A DNA stretch of 64,000 nt from CAIYZT01 sp052387855 (GCA_052387855.1 JBQTIT010000053.1:1-64000), one strand, 5' to 3'; counted from the stretch's first letter, positions 15,582 to 24,388 are shown. The notes: generated from the letters alone by a model not told the origin. Translations and numbers: made by a program.

Positions 15582-16927
15582 GCCGCAAGCTGTTTGGCAC
15601 CGACGGGGTCCGGGGCAGGGCGAACACGCCCCCCATGACCGCCGAAATGGCCCTGCGCCTTGGTGCGGCGGCGGGGCGGTACTTTCGCCGCGACGGGCTT
15701 TCCTCGCACCGGGTGGTGATCGGCAAGGACACGCGCCTGTCGGGCTACATGCTGGAAAACGCGCTGACCGCCGGTCTGACCAGCACGGGGATGAACGTGC
15801 TCTTGCTGGGGCCGGTGCCGACGCCGGCGGTCGGGTTTCTCACCCGGTCGATGCGGGCGGACCTGGGGGTCATGATCTCGGCCAGCCACAACCCGCATCA
15901 TGACAACGGCATCAAGTTCTTTGGCCCCGACGGCTTCAAGCTGAGCGACGAGGCAGAGGCCGAGATCGAGGCGATGCTGGAAGGCGAGATCGCGCTGGCC
16001 CAGCCGCAGAACATCGGCCGGGCCAAGCGGATCGACGACGGGCGCGGCCGCTATCAGGAGTTCGTCAAGACCACCTTTCCCGGCGGCCTGCGGCTGGACG
16101 GGCTCAAGGTCGTGATCGACTGCGCCAACGGCGCCGCCTATCGCACCGCGCCCGAGGTGCTGTGGGAACTGGGGGCCGAGGTGATCGCGGTCGGGGTCAG
16201 CCCCAACGGCACCAACATCAACGACAACTGCGGCTCGACCCATCCCCAGGCCGCGGCCGAGGCGGTGGTGGTGCATGGCGCCCATGTCGGGATCAGCCTG
16301 GACGGCGACGCCGACCGCGTGGTGATCCTGGACGAGGCGGGCCATGTCGCCGATGGCGATCAGATCATGGCGCTTCTGGCGGCGCGCTGGGCCGAGGAGG
16401 GGCGGCTCAACCGGGGCACGCTGGTGGCGACGGTGATGTCGAACCTGGGGCTTGAGCGGCACCTCGCCGGGCGCGGCCTGCGGCTGGAGCGGACGGCGGT
16501 CGGTGACCGCTATGTGGTTGAAACCATGCGCAACGGCGGGTTCAACCTGGGCGGCGAGCAGTCGGGCCATATCGTGATGACCGACTATGCCACCACCGGC
16601 GACGGGCTGATCGCGGGGCTGCAATTCCTGGCCGAAATGGCCCGCAGCGGCAACTCGGCCAGCGCGCTGATCCGCCAGTTCGAGGCGGTGCCGCAACTTT
16701 TGCGCAACGTCCGTTTTCAGACCGGCGCGCGGCCGCTGGAGGCGCCGGCGGTTCAGGCCGCCATCGCCGCCAGCGAGGCGCGGATCGCCGGCAAGGGCCG
16801 CATCCTGATCCGCAAGTCGGGCACCGAGCCTCTGGTGCGCGTGATGGCGGAATGCGAGGACGAGCGCCTGCTGCACGCCGTGGTTGACGAGATCGTCGGC
16901 GCGGTGGAGTTGGAAGTCAGCCGCTGA
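15578..16927 (+). CDS. glmM: Phosphoglucosamine mutase
   Basis: GlmM interconverts glucosamine-6-phosphate and glucosamine-1-phosphate for UDP-GlcNAc and peptidoglycan synthesis. The 449-residue protein has FGTDGVRGRAN at the N-terminus, the phosphoserine loop MISASHNPHHDNGIKFFG, the metal-binding loop SLDGDADRVV, GGEQSGHIV and the phosphate-binding RKSGTEPLVRVMAE near the end. The length and start (MSRKLFGTDGVRG) match the family. The folP-glmM overlap matches the gene order known from E. coli and many proteobacteria. The 3' end overlaps the convergent CPBP protease gene by 11 bp. Confidence 0.97.
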   Translation: MSRKLFGTDGVRGRANTPPMTAEMALRLGAAAGRYFRRDGLSSHRVVIGKDTRLSGYMLENALTAGLTSTGMNVLLLGPVPTPAVGFLTRSMRADLGVMISASHNPHHDNGIKFFGPDGFKLSDEAEAEIEAMLEGEIALAQPQNIGRAKRIDDGRGRYQEFVKTTFPGGLRLDGLKVVIDCANGAAYRTAPEVLWELGAEVIAVGVSPNGTNINDNCGSTHPQAAAEAVVVHGAHVGISLDGDADRVVILDEAGHVADGDQIMALLAARWAEEGRLNRGTLVATVMSNLGLERHLAGRGLRLERTAVGDRYVVETMRNGGFNLGGEQSGHIVMTDYATTGDGLIAGLQFLAEMARSGNSASALIRQFEAVPQLLRNVRFQTGARPLEAPAVQAAIAASEARIAGKGRILIRKSGTEPLVRVMAECEDERLLHAVVDEIVGAVELEVSR

Positions 16928-17684
16928 GCGGCCCCCAGACGACGTGCCAGACCACGTCGGTCCAGAAATGGATCCCCGCCGCCGCCACGAGCCCGTGGTC
17001 GCGCAGCGCCCTGGCCGCCACCAGCGAGAGCGCGCCGTTCAGGATCACCACCTCGGCCACCAGCGCCGGGGGCAGGGCGGCCACGGCCTCGGGCGTGACC
17101 TCGCGGCCCAGGATCGCCAGCAGCGCCGGCAGGTGACCCATCGCAAACACCAGCGCCGAGGCCACGGCCACGACCCAGAACAGACCGCTCTGCCCGCGCC
17201 CGCGAAAGATCAGCCGGTCGAGCAGCCAGACCCAGAGCCCGATGAAGAACAGCCGAAAGATCACCTCTTCGCCGATCCCGGCGGCGAGAGAGGCAAAGAC
17301 TGACTGCGGAAACGGCGGATGGGGCAGCGGCCGCAACCCGTGCAGGGGCGTCAGCACCAGATCGACGGCGACAAAGCCCGCGCCAAGGACGACGCCCACC
17401 AGCGCGGGGCGCAGGAACAGGGCGGCGCTGTCGATCCGCTCCGGCCAGACCGGCGCAAAGCCGATGCGGCGGCCAAGCCGCAGCCCGATCAGCCCCAGGA
17501 TCCCGTAAAGAACCAGCGCAGAGCCGCCGTTGACCGCCGCGATGACCCATTTCGGCGGCATCGGCCCGGGGGCAAGCGGCAGCCACTGGGGCAGGACGCT
17601 GATCGCCACGGTCGCCGCGACAAAGACCAGCAGCAGGGCGGCAAGGGCCCGCGTGTCTCGGTCAAGTCTGCTCCAGGTGGCCAT
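16917..17684 (-). CDS. CPBP (CAAX-like) intramembrane metalloprotease
   Basis: The 255-residue membrane protein has about six to eight hydrophobic segments. It has the three motif blocks of the ABI/CPBP family: GIGEEVIFRLFF (motif 1, EExxxR), VFAMGHLPAL (motif 2, FxxxH) and IHFWTDVVWHVVW (motif 3). The Glu and His residues are the expected metal-binding catalytic set. Bacterial members are implicated in membrane protein processing or in self-immunity to bacteriocins; the substrate here is unknown. It lies 12 nt downstream of an MFS gene on the same strand, so the two are probably one transcript. Confidence 0.85.
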   Translation of the reverse strand: MATWSRLDRDTRALAALLLVFVAATVAISVLPQWLPLAPGPMPPKWVIAAVNGGSALVLYGILGLIGLRLGRRIGFAPVWPERIDSAALFLRPALVGVVLGAGFVAVDLVLTPLHGLRPLPHPPFPQSVFASLAAGIGEEVIFRLFFIGLWVWLLDRLIFRGRGQSGLFWVVAVASALVFAMGHLPALLAILGREVTPEAVAALPPALVAEVVILNGALSLVAARALRDHGLVAAAGIHFWTDVVWHVVWGPLSG

Positions 17685-17696
17685 GGCGCCCGCCGA

Positions 17697-18938
17697 TCAC
17701 GCGGCGGCCGACCGGGGCGGCTCCGCCGCCGGCGCCATCCGCAACAGCAAGAGCGACAGCGCCCCCGCCCCGACCAAAAGCCAGAGCCCGCTCAGCCAGA
17801 GCGTGGTAGAGGCGCCCGTGACGTCAAAGATATAGCCGCCAAAGGCCGCCGCCGCCGCCGCGCCCAGCGCGTGCCCGGCCGAGATCATCCCCATGGCCTG
17901 GCCCATGACCGGCAGGCCGACATGGCTGGCGGTCAGGCTGGCGGTGATCGGCACGGTGGCGTAATCGACCATGCCGAACAGCACCGCGAAGATGAACAGG
18001 ACCTCGATCGTGGTGCCGGGCAGGTTGATCAGGATGATGTAGGTCAACCCCCGCAGCACATAGATCGACCCCAGCAGGATCGGCCGGTTCACCCGGTCGG
18101 TCAGCCAGCCCGCGCCGATCATGCCGGCAAGGTTGACCAGCGACAAAAGCCCGTAGGCGGTGGCGCTGGGCAGGGGCGGAAAGCCGCAAAAGGCGGCAAA
18201 GGGCAGAAGGTGCGTCTCGATCGCGCCGGATGAGGTGAAGCCGCAGATCAGATAGCTCCAGAACAGGGCGTGAAACGCCGGGCGGCGCAGGATGGTGCCG
18301 AAATCCTGCGCCATGCTGGGGCTGGCGCCGTGGCCGGCCACCGGCGCCGCCTGGCCCTGCATGATCATCCGGATGCAAGGGATCAGCGCCAGCGAGGCCA
18401 GCGCCAGGGCGCCAAAGCTCCACCGCCAGCCGACGGTGGACAGCAGCACCGCGATCAGCGGCACGATCAGGAACTGCCCCCCGGTCGAGCCCGAGGTGGC
18501 GATGCCGGTGGCCAGGCCGCGCTGGCTGTCAAAGGCCCGGGTGACGGCGGTGGCCACGGCATGGGTGGCGACGATGCCGAACCCTACCCCGCAAAATCCG
18601 GAAAAGCCGATGATGAACAGCGCTTTGGAGGACATCGTTGCCACGATGGCGCAGCCGATCCCCAAAATGCCCAAGCCCAGGTTCAGCGTGAATCGCGGCC
18701 CCATGCGGTCAACCAGCCGCCCGGCGAAAGGCGCGACAATGGCCATGACCACCAGCGCCCCGGCCCCGGCGCCGGACAGAAAGGACGAGGACCAGCCCAG
18801 CTCGGTCTGCCAGACCGGCATGATCAGCCCCAGCGCCGCCCGCGCCGAAAACGCGAGCGCCAGCGCCAGAAAGCCGAAGCCGACCAGAGCCCATGGACGG
18901 GAGGGGCGGGGGCGATCTGAACCTGCTGCCGATGTCAT
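17697..18938 (-). CDS. MFS transporter, monocarboxylate-porter-like
   Basis: The 413-residue protein has a 12-helix MFS layout and a motif A-like loop GRLVDRMGPR between helices 2 and 3. The segment ATGIATSGSTGGQFLIVPL in the first half and the extracellular WQTELGWSSSFLSGAGA resemble bacterial relatives of the monocarboxylate transporter branch. It probably moves a small carboxylate or works as an exporter across the inner membrane, but the substrate cannot be read from the sequence. It is followed by the CPBP protease gene and lies downstream of ilvC on the same strand, separated by a hairpin. Confidence 0.8.
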   Translation of the reverse strand: MTSAAGSDRPRPSRPWALVGFGFLALALAFSARAALGLIMPVWQTELGWSSSFLSGAGAGALVVMAIVAPFAGRLVDRMGPRFTLNLGLGILGIGCAIVATMSSKALFIIGFSGFCGVGFGIVATHAVATAVTRAFDSQRGLATGIATSGSTGGQFLIVPLIAVLLSTVGWRWSFGALALASLALIPCIRMIMQGQAAPVAGHGASPSMAQDFGTILRRPAFHALFWSYLICGFTSSGAIETHLLPFAAFCGFPPLPSATAYGLLSLVNLAGMIGAGWLTDRVNRPILLGSIYVLRGLTYIILINLPGTTIEVLFIFAVLFGMVDYATVPITASLTASHVGLPVMGQAMGMISAGHALGAAAAAAFGGYIFDVTGASTTLWLSGLWLLVGAGALSLLLLRMAPAAEPPRSAAA

Positions 18939-19035
18939 CCTGCGCTCCGTTTGGCTGAAGCTGGCACGAAACCGGGCTGCTACCTAGCGGATTCTGATGT
19001 GCAAACGGGCCGAGGCTTTCGCCCCGGCCCGGTAG

Positions 19036-19054
19036 GGTGGGGTTTCACCCCACC
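19036..19054 (-). terminator. Hairpin after ilvC
   Basis: The perfect 8-bp stem GGTGGGGT / ACCCCACC has a 3-nt loop and lies 6 nt downstream of the ilvC stop. No clear T-run follows on the minus strand, so it is a weak intrinsic terminator or an mRNA 3'-end stabiliser. Confidence 0.45.
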
Positions 19055-19059
19055 AAGGA

Positions 19060-20082
19060 TCAGTTCCGCGCGCGGTCCACCATCTTGCCCTTGGAAATCC
19101 AGGGCATCATGGCGCGCAGTTTTTCGCCGACTTGTTCGATCTGGTGCTCGTCATTGATGCGCCGCGTCGCTTTGAAGAAGGGCTGGCCGACGGCGTTTTC
19201 CTGCATGAAGTCGCGCACGAACTTGCCGGTCTGGATGTCGCGCAGCACGGCCTTCATCCGCGCCTTGGTCTCGTCATAGGGCAGGATGCGCGGTCCCGAG
19301 ACATATTCGCCATATTCGGCGGTGTTCGAGATCGAATAGTTCATGTTGGCGATGCCGCCCTCGTAGATCAGATCGACGATCAACTTGACCTCGTGCAGGC
19401 ATTCGAAATAGGCCATTTCCGGCTCGTAGCCGGCTTCGACCAGGGTTTCGAAGCCCATGCGGATCAGTTCGACCAGACCGCCGCACAGCACGGCCTGCTC
19501 GCCGAACAGGTCGGTTTCGCATTCCTGGCGGAAGTTGGTCTCGATGATGCCCGACCGACCGCCGCCGATGCCCGAGCAATAGGACAGACCCAGTTCCATC
19601 GCGCGGCCGGTGGCGTCCTGGTGGACGGCCACAAGGCAGGGCACGCCGCCGCCCTTGAGGTACTCGCCGCGCACGGTGTGGCCCGGGCCCTTGGGCGCCA
19701 TCATGATGACGTCGACGCCCTTTTTCGGCTCGATCAGGCCAAAGTGGATGTTGAGCCCGTGGGCAAAGGCGATGGCGGCGCCGTCGCGGATGTTGTCGTG
19801 GACATATTTCTTGTAGGTCGCGGCCTGAAGCTCGTCCGGCATGGTGAACATGATCAGGTCGGCCCAGGCGGCGGCCTCGGCGATGCCCATGACCTTGAGC
19901 CCCTCCTTCTCGCACTTGGCGGCCGAGGGCGAGCCCTCGCGCAGCGCGATCACCACGTTCTTGGCCCCCGAATCGCGCAGGTTCAGCGCATGGGCGTGAC
20001 CCTGGCTGCCGTAGCCCAGAATGGCGACCTTCTTGTCCTTGATGATGTTCACGTCGCAGTCGCGGTCATAGTAAACGCGCAT
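19060..20082 (-). CDS. ilvC: Ketol-acid reductoisomerase (class I)
   Basis: IlvC rearranges and reduces acetolactate or acetohydroxybutyrate with NADPH in valine/leucine/isoleucine synthesis. The 340-residue length is that of class I enzymes. The Rossmann motif is GYGSQGHAHALNLRDSG. Also visible are MMAPKGPGHTVRGEYLKGGG and the metal/substrate segment ECLHEVKLIVDLIYEGG. It stands alone, facing two AsnC-type regulators across a 129-bp AT-rich region. That layout suggests control by one or both of them. Confidence 0.97.
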   Translation of the reverse strand: MRVYYDRDCDVNIIKDKKVAILGYGSQGHAHALNLRDSGAKNVVIALREGSPSAAKCEKEGLKVMGIAEAAAWADLIMFTMPDELQAATYKKYVHDNIRDGAAIAFAHGLNIHFGLIEPKKGVDVIMMAPKGPGHTVRGEYLKGGGVPCLVAVHQDATGRAMELGLSYCSGIGGGRSGIIETNFRQECETDLFGEQAVLCGGLVELIRMGFETLVEAGYEPEMAYFECLHEVKLIVDLIYEGGIANMNYSISNTAEYGEYVSGPRILPYDETKARMKAVLRDIQTGKFVRDFMQENAVGQPFFKATRRINDEHQIEQVGEKLRAMMPWISKGKMVDRARN

Positions 20083-20164
20083 CGCTGTCTCTCCTTGAAT
20101 GTCCGACGGGGGGACAATAGCGAAAAACGTGGTCGATGCCGTGCAATATTTGACATTATTCGGA

Positions 20165-20190
20165 TTTTCTGCGCGAAATCATGCGCAAAA
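20165..20190. promoter_or_regulatory. Candidate operator between ilvC and the AsnC pair
   Basis: The inverted repeat TGCGC (20170-20174) - GAAATCAT - GCGCA (20183-20187) is flanked by TTTT on one side and AAA on the other. It sits in the only AT-rich part of the divergent region, about 25 nt before the first regulator's ATG. AsnC/Lrp proteins bind such imperfect palindromes with A/T flanks. Assignment to these regulators is an inference from position. Confidence 0.45.
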
Positions 20191-20211
20191 TAGCAAATTA
20201 ATGAAAAAACA

Positions 20212-20670
20212 ATGCAGACCGATGACACCGACCGTCGCATCCTGCGCCATGTGCTGGCCGAGCCGGACCTGCCCCGTGCCGCGCTTGCCGCCCGCGCCGG
20301 GGTGACTGCCGCGACGCTGGGGCGGCGGCTGGACCGGCTGGAGGCGGGCGGCGTCATCCGTCCGGCGCGGGCGGTGATCGACTGGCGGCGCCTTGGCTTT
20401 GCGGTCGAGGTCAGCCTGCGCTTCACGCTCGACAAGACGCAGGCGCGCGCCTTTGACGACTTCATCGAGGCCGCCCGCGCCGTGCCCGAGGTGCTGGGGA
20501 TCGAGACCTTTCTGGGCCGGGTCGATGTGCGCCTGAACGTCATCGCGCGCGACATGGCGCATTACCAGGAGGTCTATCGCGCCCGCATCCTGTCCTTGCC
20601 CCATATCGCCGAGGTCGAGGCGCTGATGCTGATCTCGACCGTCAAGGATTCCGAGGGGTTGCCGCTGTGA
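20212..20670 (+). CDS. Lrp/AsnC family transcriptional regulator (first of a pair)
   Basis: The 152-residue protein has an N-terminal winged helix-turn-helix (DDTDRRILRHVLAEPDLPRA, then AALGRRLDRLEAGGVI-type spacing) and a C-terminal RAM/AsnC ligand-binding domain with VPEVLGIETFLGRVDVRLNV. Such proteins sense amino acids and form octamers on DNA. It overlaps the next, homologous regulator by 4 nt and diverges from ilvC, so control of branched-chain synthesis is likely but unproven. It has an ATG start in an AT-rich leader with no strong Shine-Dalgarno sequence. Confidence 0.88.
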   Translation: MQTDDTDRRILRHVLAEPDLPRAALAARAGVTAATLGRRLDRLEAGGVIRPARAVIDWRRLGFAVEVSLRFTLDKTQARAFDDFIEAARAVPEVLGIETFLGRVDVRLNVIARDMAHYQEVYRARILSLPHIAEVEALMLISTVKDSEGLPL

Positions 20671-21125
20671 TCGACCTTGACGATCTGGACCGGGCCCTGT
20701 TGCGGGCGCTGGCGCAGGACGGCGGGCTTTCGGCGGGCGAGCTTGGCCGGCGCCTGGGCCTGTCGCAGCCCGCCGCCTGGCGGCGCCAGCGCCGGCTGGA
20801 AGAGGCGGGCATCCTGGCCGGCCTGCGCCGCGAGGTGGACCGCGCCGCGCTGGGCTTTGGCGTGACGGTGTTTCTGGGCATCAAGCTGGCCACGCGCGGC
20901 CGCGTCAGCCTTGAGGACTTTGAACGCGCGGTCAGCGCCATTCCCGAGGTGCAGGTGGTGCAGCACGTCCTGGGCCTGTTCGACTACCGCCTGCGCGTGG
21001 TCGCCCGCGACATCGCGGATTTCGAGCGGGTGCTGCGCCGGCGCATCATGACCCTGCCCGGCGTCGGCCAGGTCGAGGCCAATGTCCTGTTGACCGAAGA
21101 GCGCAGATCCGGACCGCTGGGCTGA
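20667..21125 (+). CDS. Lrp/AsnC family transcriptional regulator (second of a pair)
   Basis: This is a second 152-residue AsnC-type protein. The helix-turn-helix region is LDDLDRALLRALAQDGGLSA through LSQPAAWRRQRRLEEAGIL, followed by a RAM domain with IPEVQVVQHVLGLFDYRLRV. The GTG start at 20667 overlaps the upstream stop (GTGA), so the pair is coupled and made in equal amounts. This suggests a hetero-oligomer, like the paired AhbA/AhbB or Lrp-like proteins known elsewhere. The domain order matches its partner but the recognition helices differ. Confidence 0.88.
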   Translation: MIDLDDLDRALLRALAQDGGLSAGELGRRLGLSQPAAWRRQRRLEEAGILAGLRREVDRAALGFGVTVFLGIKLATRGRVSLEDFERAVSAIPEVQVVQHVLGLFDYRLRVVARDIADFERVLRRRIMTLPGVGQVEANVLLTEERRSGPLG

Positions 21126-21199
21126 CGGCAATGTCGGATTTGGATATTTGTGCCAAAGTGAAAGCTGTTAGGCTGGGTGCGAACAATCGGGGGAACCAG

Positions 21200-22324
21200 A
21201 TGAAACTGCCGCACGACCACATTGATCCCGAGGGATTGCAGGAATTCTCGGTCGTCTTTACCGACCGCAGCCTGAACCACATGTCGGCGCGGTTTCAGGG
21301 GGTGATGCGCGAGATTTCGGGCCTGTTGAAAGAGGTCTACGGCGGCACATCGGTGGCGCTGGTGCCCGGCGGGGGCACCTATGCGATGGAGGCGGTGGCG
21401 CGCCAGTTCGGTCAGGGCGATGTGCTGATCCTCCGCAACGGCTGGTTTTCCTACCGCTGGACGCAGATCTTTGACGCCGGCGGCTTTGCCCGTTCGGCGA
21501 GCGTTGTCATGGCGCGGGCCAGCGGCAACGGCGCGCAGGCCCCCTTTGCACCGCCGCCGATCGAGGATGTGGTGGCGCGCATCCGCGAGGCGCGCCCGCA
21601 GGCCGTCTTTGCCCCGCATGTCGAAACCTCGTCCGGCATTATCCTGCCGGACGATTACATCGCTGCCATGGCAAGCGCCGCGCGCGAGGTCGGGGCGCTG
21701 ATGGTGCTGGACTGCATCGCCTCGGGCTGTGTCTGGGTCGACATGGCGGCGCTGGGGGTCGATGTGCTGATCTCGGCGCCGCAAAAGGGCTGGTCAGCCT
21801 CGCCCGCGGTCGGGGTGGTGGTGATGGGCCCGCGCGCCGAGGCGCGGCTGGCCGAGACCGTCTCGAACAGCTTTGCGCTGGACCTGAAGAAGTGGCGCGC
21901 GATCATGGAGGCCTATGAAAAGGGCGGCCACGCCTATCACGCCACCCTGCCGACCGATGCCATCGTGGGGTTCCGCGATGCCATGGTCGAGACGCGGGCG
22001 ATGGGCTTTGCCGCCGCCAAGGCGGCGCAATGGGAGCTTGGCCAGGCGGTGCGGGCGCTGCTTGAGGGGCGCGGCGTGATGTCGGTCGCGGCGAAGGGGT
22101 TTCAGGCGCCCGGCGTCGTGGTCAGCTTTACCGCCGATCCCGAGGTGCAAAGCGGCGCCAGGTTCAGGGCGCTTGGCTATCAGATCGCGGCCGGGGTGCC
22201 GTTGCAGGTGGGCGAGGGGGCGGAGTTTCGCACCTTCCGGCTGGGGCTGTTCGGGCTTGACAAGCTGCGCGACGTGCCGGCGACGGTGGCGCGGCTGGCC
22301 CGGGCCGTCGAGGCGGTGCTTTAG
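21200..22324 (+). CDS. Class V PLP-dependent aminotransferase
   Basis: The 374-residue enzyme has aminotransferase class V features: ALVPGGGTYAMEAVARQFG at the cofactor-phosphate loop, the aspartate in LMVLDCIASGCVW, and the PLP lysine in DVLISAPQKGWSASPAVG. The family includes alanine-glyoxylate and serine-pyruvate aminotransferases, but the substrate cannot be fixed from sequence. I chose ATG 21200, preceded by gggggaacc, over an ATG 69 nt upstream because homology-like sequence starts at MKLPHDHIDPEGL. The location just after the AsnC pair suggests an amino-acid-linked role. A different class V enzyme, BhcA, occurs 19 kb downstream. Confidence 0.8.
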   Translation: MKLPHDHIDPEGLQEFSVVFTDRSLNHMSARFQGVMREISGLLKEVYGGTSVALVPGGGTYAMEAVARQFGQGDVLILRNGWFSYRWTQIFDAGGFARSASVVMARASGNGAQAPFAPPPIEDVVARIREARPQAVFAPHVETSSGIILPDDYIAAMASAAREVGALMVLDCIASGCVWVDMAALGVDVLISAPQKGWSASPAVGVVVMGPRAEARLAETVSNSFALDLKKWRAIMEAYEKGGHAYHATLPTDAIVGFRDAMVETRAMGFAAAKAAQWELGQAVRALLEGRGVMSVAAKGFQAPGVVVSFTADPEVQSGARFRALGYQIAAGVPLQVGEGAEFRTFRLGLFGLDKLRDVPATVARLARAVEAVL

Positions 22325-22376
22325 AGCGGTTCAGGTTTTCGCGGAAACATCCGAATCCGCAATAACCTGAACCGCT
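22325..22376. repeat. Long nested inverted repeat, bidirectional terminator candidate
   Basis: The arms AGCGGTTCAGGTT (22325-22337) and AACCTGAACCGCT (22364-22376) are a perfect 13-bp inverted repeat. An inner stem GCGGA (22341-22345) / TCCGC (22356-22360) lies in the loop. The element exactly fills the space between the stops of two convergent genes, with TTTAA after the right arm. AGCGGTTCAG-type palindromes recur in alphaproteobacterial intergenic DNA, so it may be both terminator and dispersed repeat. Confidence 0.7.
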
Positions 22377-23576
22377 TTAACGCAGGCCAAGTCCGGTCTT
22401 CATCAGCGCCTTGCGGACGGGGGACAGCGAATAAAGCGCCTCCAGCGCCCCGGCGCGCAGATCGCGCAGCAGCGGCTCTTGCAGCATCGAGGCGCGGTTG
22501 AGCGCGTCGATGCCGCGCAGGCGCAGCGCGATGTCGCCGTGGCGGGCGGTGTGATAGGCCGCCAGCACCGAAGCGCTGCCCGGATCGGCGACGCCGGCGC
22601 GCGCCAGGTCCAGAAGGCAGCCCAGATCGGCCAGCGACATGTTCAGCCCCTGTGCGCCGATCGGCGGGACGACATGCGCCGCTTCGGCCAAGAGCGCCAG
22701 CCTTTGCCCCGACATGCGGTCCGCGATCTGCGAGATGATCGGCCAGACCGAGCGGGTCGAGACCAGTCGCAGCGGCCCCAGGATGGCGCAGGAACGGCGG
22801 GTCATCTCGTCCTCGAAGGCCTCGACCGGCAGGGCGGCCAGGCGCTGCACCTCGGGGCCCCGCTCCATCCAGACCACGGCCGAGGCGGGCTGGCCCAGAT
22901 GGTCGGGCAGCGGCACCAGCGTGAAGGGTCCGCCCGAGCGGTGGATCTCGGTCGAGATGTTCTGGTGCGGCGCGGGGTGGGTGACGGAAAAGGCCAGCGC
23001 CTTTTGGCCGTAGCGGGTGGTCGAAACCCCGATCCCCGCCGCCTGCCGCAGGGCCGAATGGCGCCCGTCGGCGGCGATCACCAGCCGGGCGCGGACGCTG
23101 GCACCATCCGAAAGGCGCACCAGCGCCTCGGCCTCGCGCGGGGTCAGGCCGGTGGTGGCGATGCCGGGAAGAAATCGGACATTGGACATCTGGCCGAGCG
23201 CCGCGACCATTTCGCGCCGCAAGAGCCAGTTGGGCAGGTTCCAGCCAAAGGGCCGGTCCGAAAGCTCGGCCGAATCGAAATCCTTGACCAGACGCGGCGC
23301 CGGCGTGGGCCCGCCGGCGTCGATGATCCGCATCACCCGCAGCGGCGCGGCAAAGGGCGCGAGCCGCGCCCAGAGCCCGGCGGCCTGAAGCACCGGAATC
23401 GAGGGTTGCAGGAAGGCGGTGGAGCGCAGATCGGCGCCCGGCGCCGACCCGTCGGTGACCGGCGGGGTGGGATCGACGCAGATCACCGAAAAGCCGGCCG
23501 CGCCAAAGCCCGCCGCCGCCGTCAGGCCGGCAACGCCGCCGCCCGACACCAGCACATCGGTTGTCATCTGTTCCAT
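22377..23576 (-). CDS. UbiH/UbiF/Coq6-family FAD monooxygenase
   Basis: The 399-residue flavoprotein has an N-terminal dinucleotide motif (DVLVSGGGVAGLTAAAGFGA), the UbiH-family ARLVIAADGRHSALR (DG motif), and the second FAD motif LALLAEAAHVVPPIGAQGLN. In most relatives that last motif begins with G-D; here it reads LLAEAAH. The family hydroxylates ubiquinone precursors. Which ring position is modified cannot be told from sequence. I chose the start at 23576 (MEQMTTDVLV), where gaggg lies 5 nt upstream; 23567 is also possible. It converges on the aminotransferase gene through a shared palindrome. Confidence 0.85.
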   Translation of the reverse strand: MEQMTTDVLVSGGGVAGLTAAAGFGAAGFSVICVDPTPPVTDGSAPGADLRSTAFLQPSIPVLQAAGLWARLAPFAAPLRVMRIIDAGGPTPAPRLVKDFDSAELSDRPFGWNLPNWLLRREMVAALGQMSNVRFLPGIATTGLTPREAEALVRLSDGASVRARLVIAADGRHSALRQAAGIGVSTTRYGQKALAFSVTHPAPHQNISTEIHRSGGPFTLVPLPDHLGQPASAVVWMERGPEVQRLAALPVEAFEDEMTRRSCAILGPLRLVSTRSVWPIISQIADRMSGQRLALLAEAAHVVPPIGAQGLNMSLADLGCLLDLARAGVADPGSASVLAAYHTARHGDIALRLRGIDALNRASMLQEPLLRDLRAGALEALYSLSPVRKALMKTGLGLR

Positions 23577-23643
23577 AACGGCCCTCGCTGAGGGAAGATA
23601 GGGCGGCGCGCGCCTCTGTCCAAGGGGTAAAAGGCGCGCCGGA

Positions 23644-24288
23644 TCAGCCGATACGGGCCAGGAAGGCGGCCAGATCGTCTGTGTGGTGGTGGATATGGCC
23701 CGCCTCCAGCGGCGCGGGGGCGACAAAGACGGTGCGCATGCCCATGGCGTGCGGCGCGCGCAGGTTGCGCGCATCGTCCTCGAACATGGCGGCGCGGGCG
23801 GGATCGAGCCCGTCCAGCGCAAACACCGTCTCATAGGCCGCGCGCTCGGGCTTGGGCAGAAAGCCGGCGTGCTCGACGCCGTAGACCGCATCGAACAGCC
23901 CGCCGAGGCCCCGCGCCTCGATCACGCGGTGGGCATAGGGGGCGCAGGCGTTGGTGTAGACGATGCGCCGGCCGGGCAGGGCGGCGATGGCCCCGGCCAG
24001 GTCCGGATCGGGGGTCAGGGCCGAAAAGTCGATGTCATGCACCTCGCCCAGATAGGGGCCGGGGTCGATCTGATGCTCGCGCATCAGGCCGGCCAGGGTG
24101 GTGCCGTAGGTGTGCCAGTAATGCTGCCGCAGATGGTTCGCGCGGGCCTGATCGACGTTCAGCGCGCGCATCACCCAGGCGGTCATGCGCCGCTCGATCT
24201 GGTCGAACAGCCGCACCTGCGGCGGATAAAGCGTGTTGTCGAGGTCAAAGACCCAGGCGGAGACGTGCTGAAACTGCGCTTTGACCAT
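23644..24288 (-). CDS. Pyrimidine 5'-nucleotidase-type HAD hydrolase
   Basis: The 214-residue HAD-superfamily protein has motif I in WVFDLDNTLYPP, motif II in IVYTNACAPYAHRV, and motifs III/IV in GFLPKPERAAYE and AAMFEDDARNLRAPH. The DLDNTLYPP form of motif I is typical of the SDT1/pyrimidine 5'-nucleotidase group, which dephosphorylates UMP/CMP or related metabolites. ATG 24288 was chosen over an upstream frame because the family start (AQFQHVSAWVFDLDNTL) follows directly. It lies 67 nt downstream of the UbiH-type gene's start, on the same strand, and diverges from a GntR regulator. Confidence 0.85.
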   Translation of the reverse strand: MVKAQFQHVSAWVFDLDNTLYPPQVRLFDQIERRMTAWVMRALNVDQARANHLRQHYWHTYGTTLAGLMREHQIDPGPYLGEVHDIDFSALTPDPDLAGAIAALPGRRIVYTNACAPYAHRVIEARGLGGLFDAVYGVEHAGFLPKPERAAYETVFALDGLDPARAAMFEDDARNLRAPHAMGMRTVFVAPAPLEAGHIHHHTDDLAAFLARIG

Positions 24289-24388
24289 GGCGCAGGCATA
24301 GCCCGCTTTGCCGGCTGCGGCAACCGGACGGGTTGAACCCGGGCAGAAAGCCGATACTGTCGCCCTCATGCATCAAAGGATCGAGGCC

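Noticed and set aside
21138..21170. Possible fifth copy of the GGATATTT element (ggatatttgtgccaaag)
   Set aside because: It has no GC hairpin upstream and the tail GGACGA is missing; it is probably chance.
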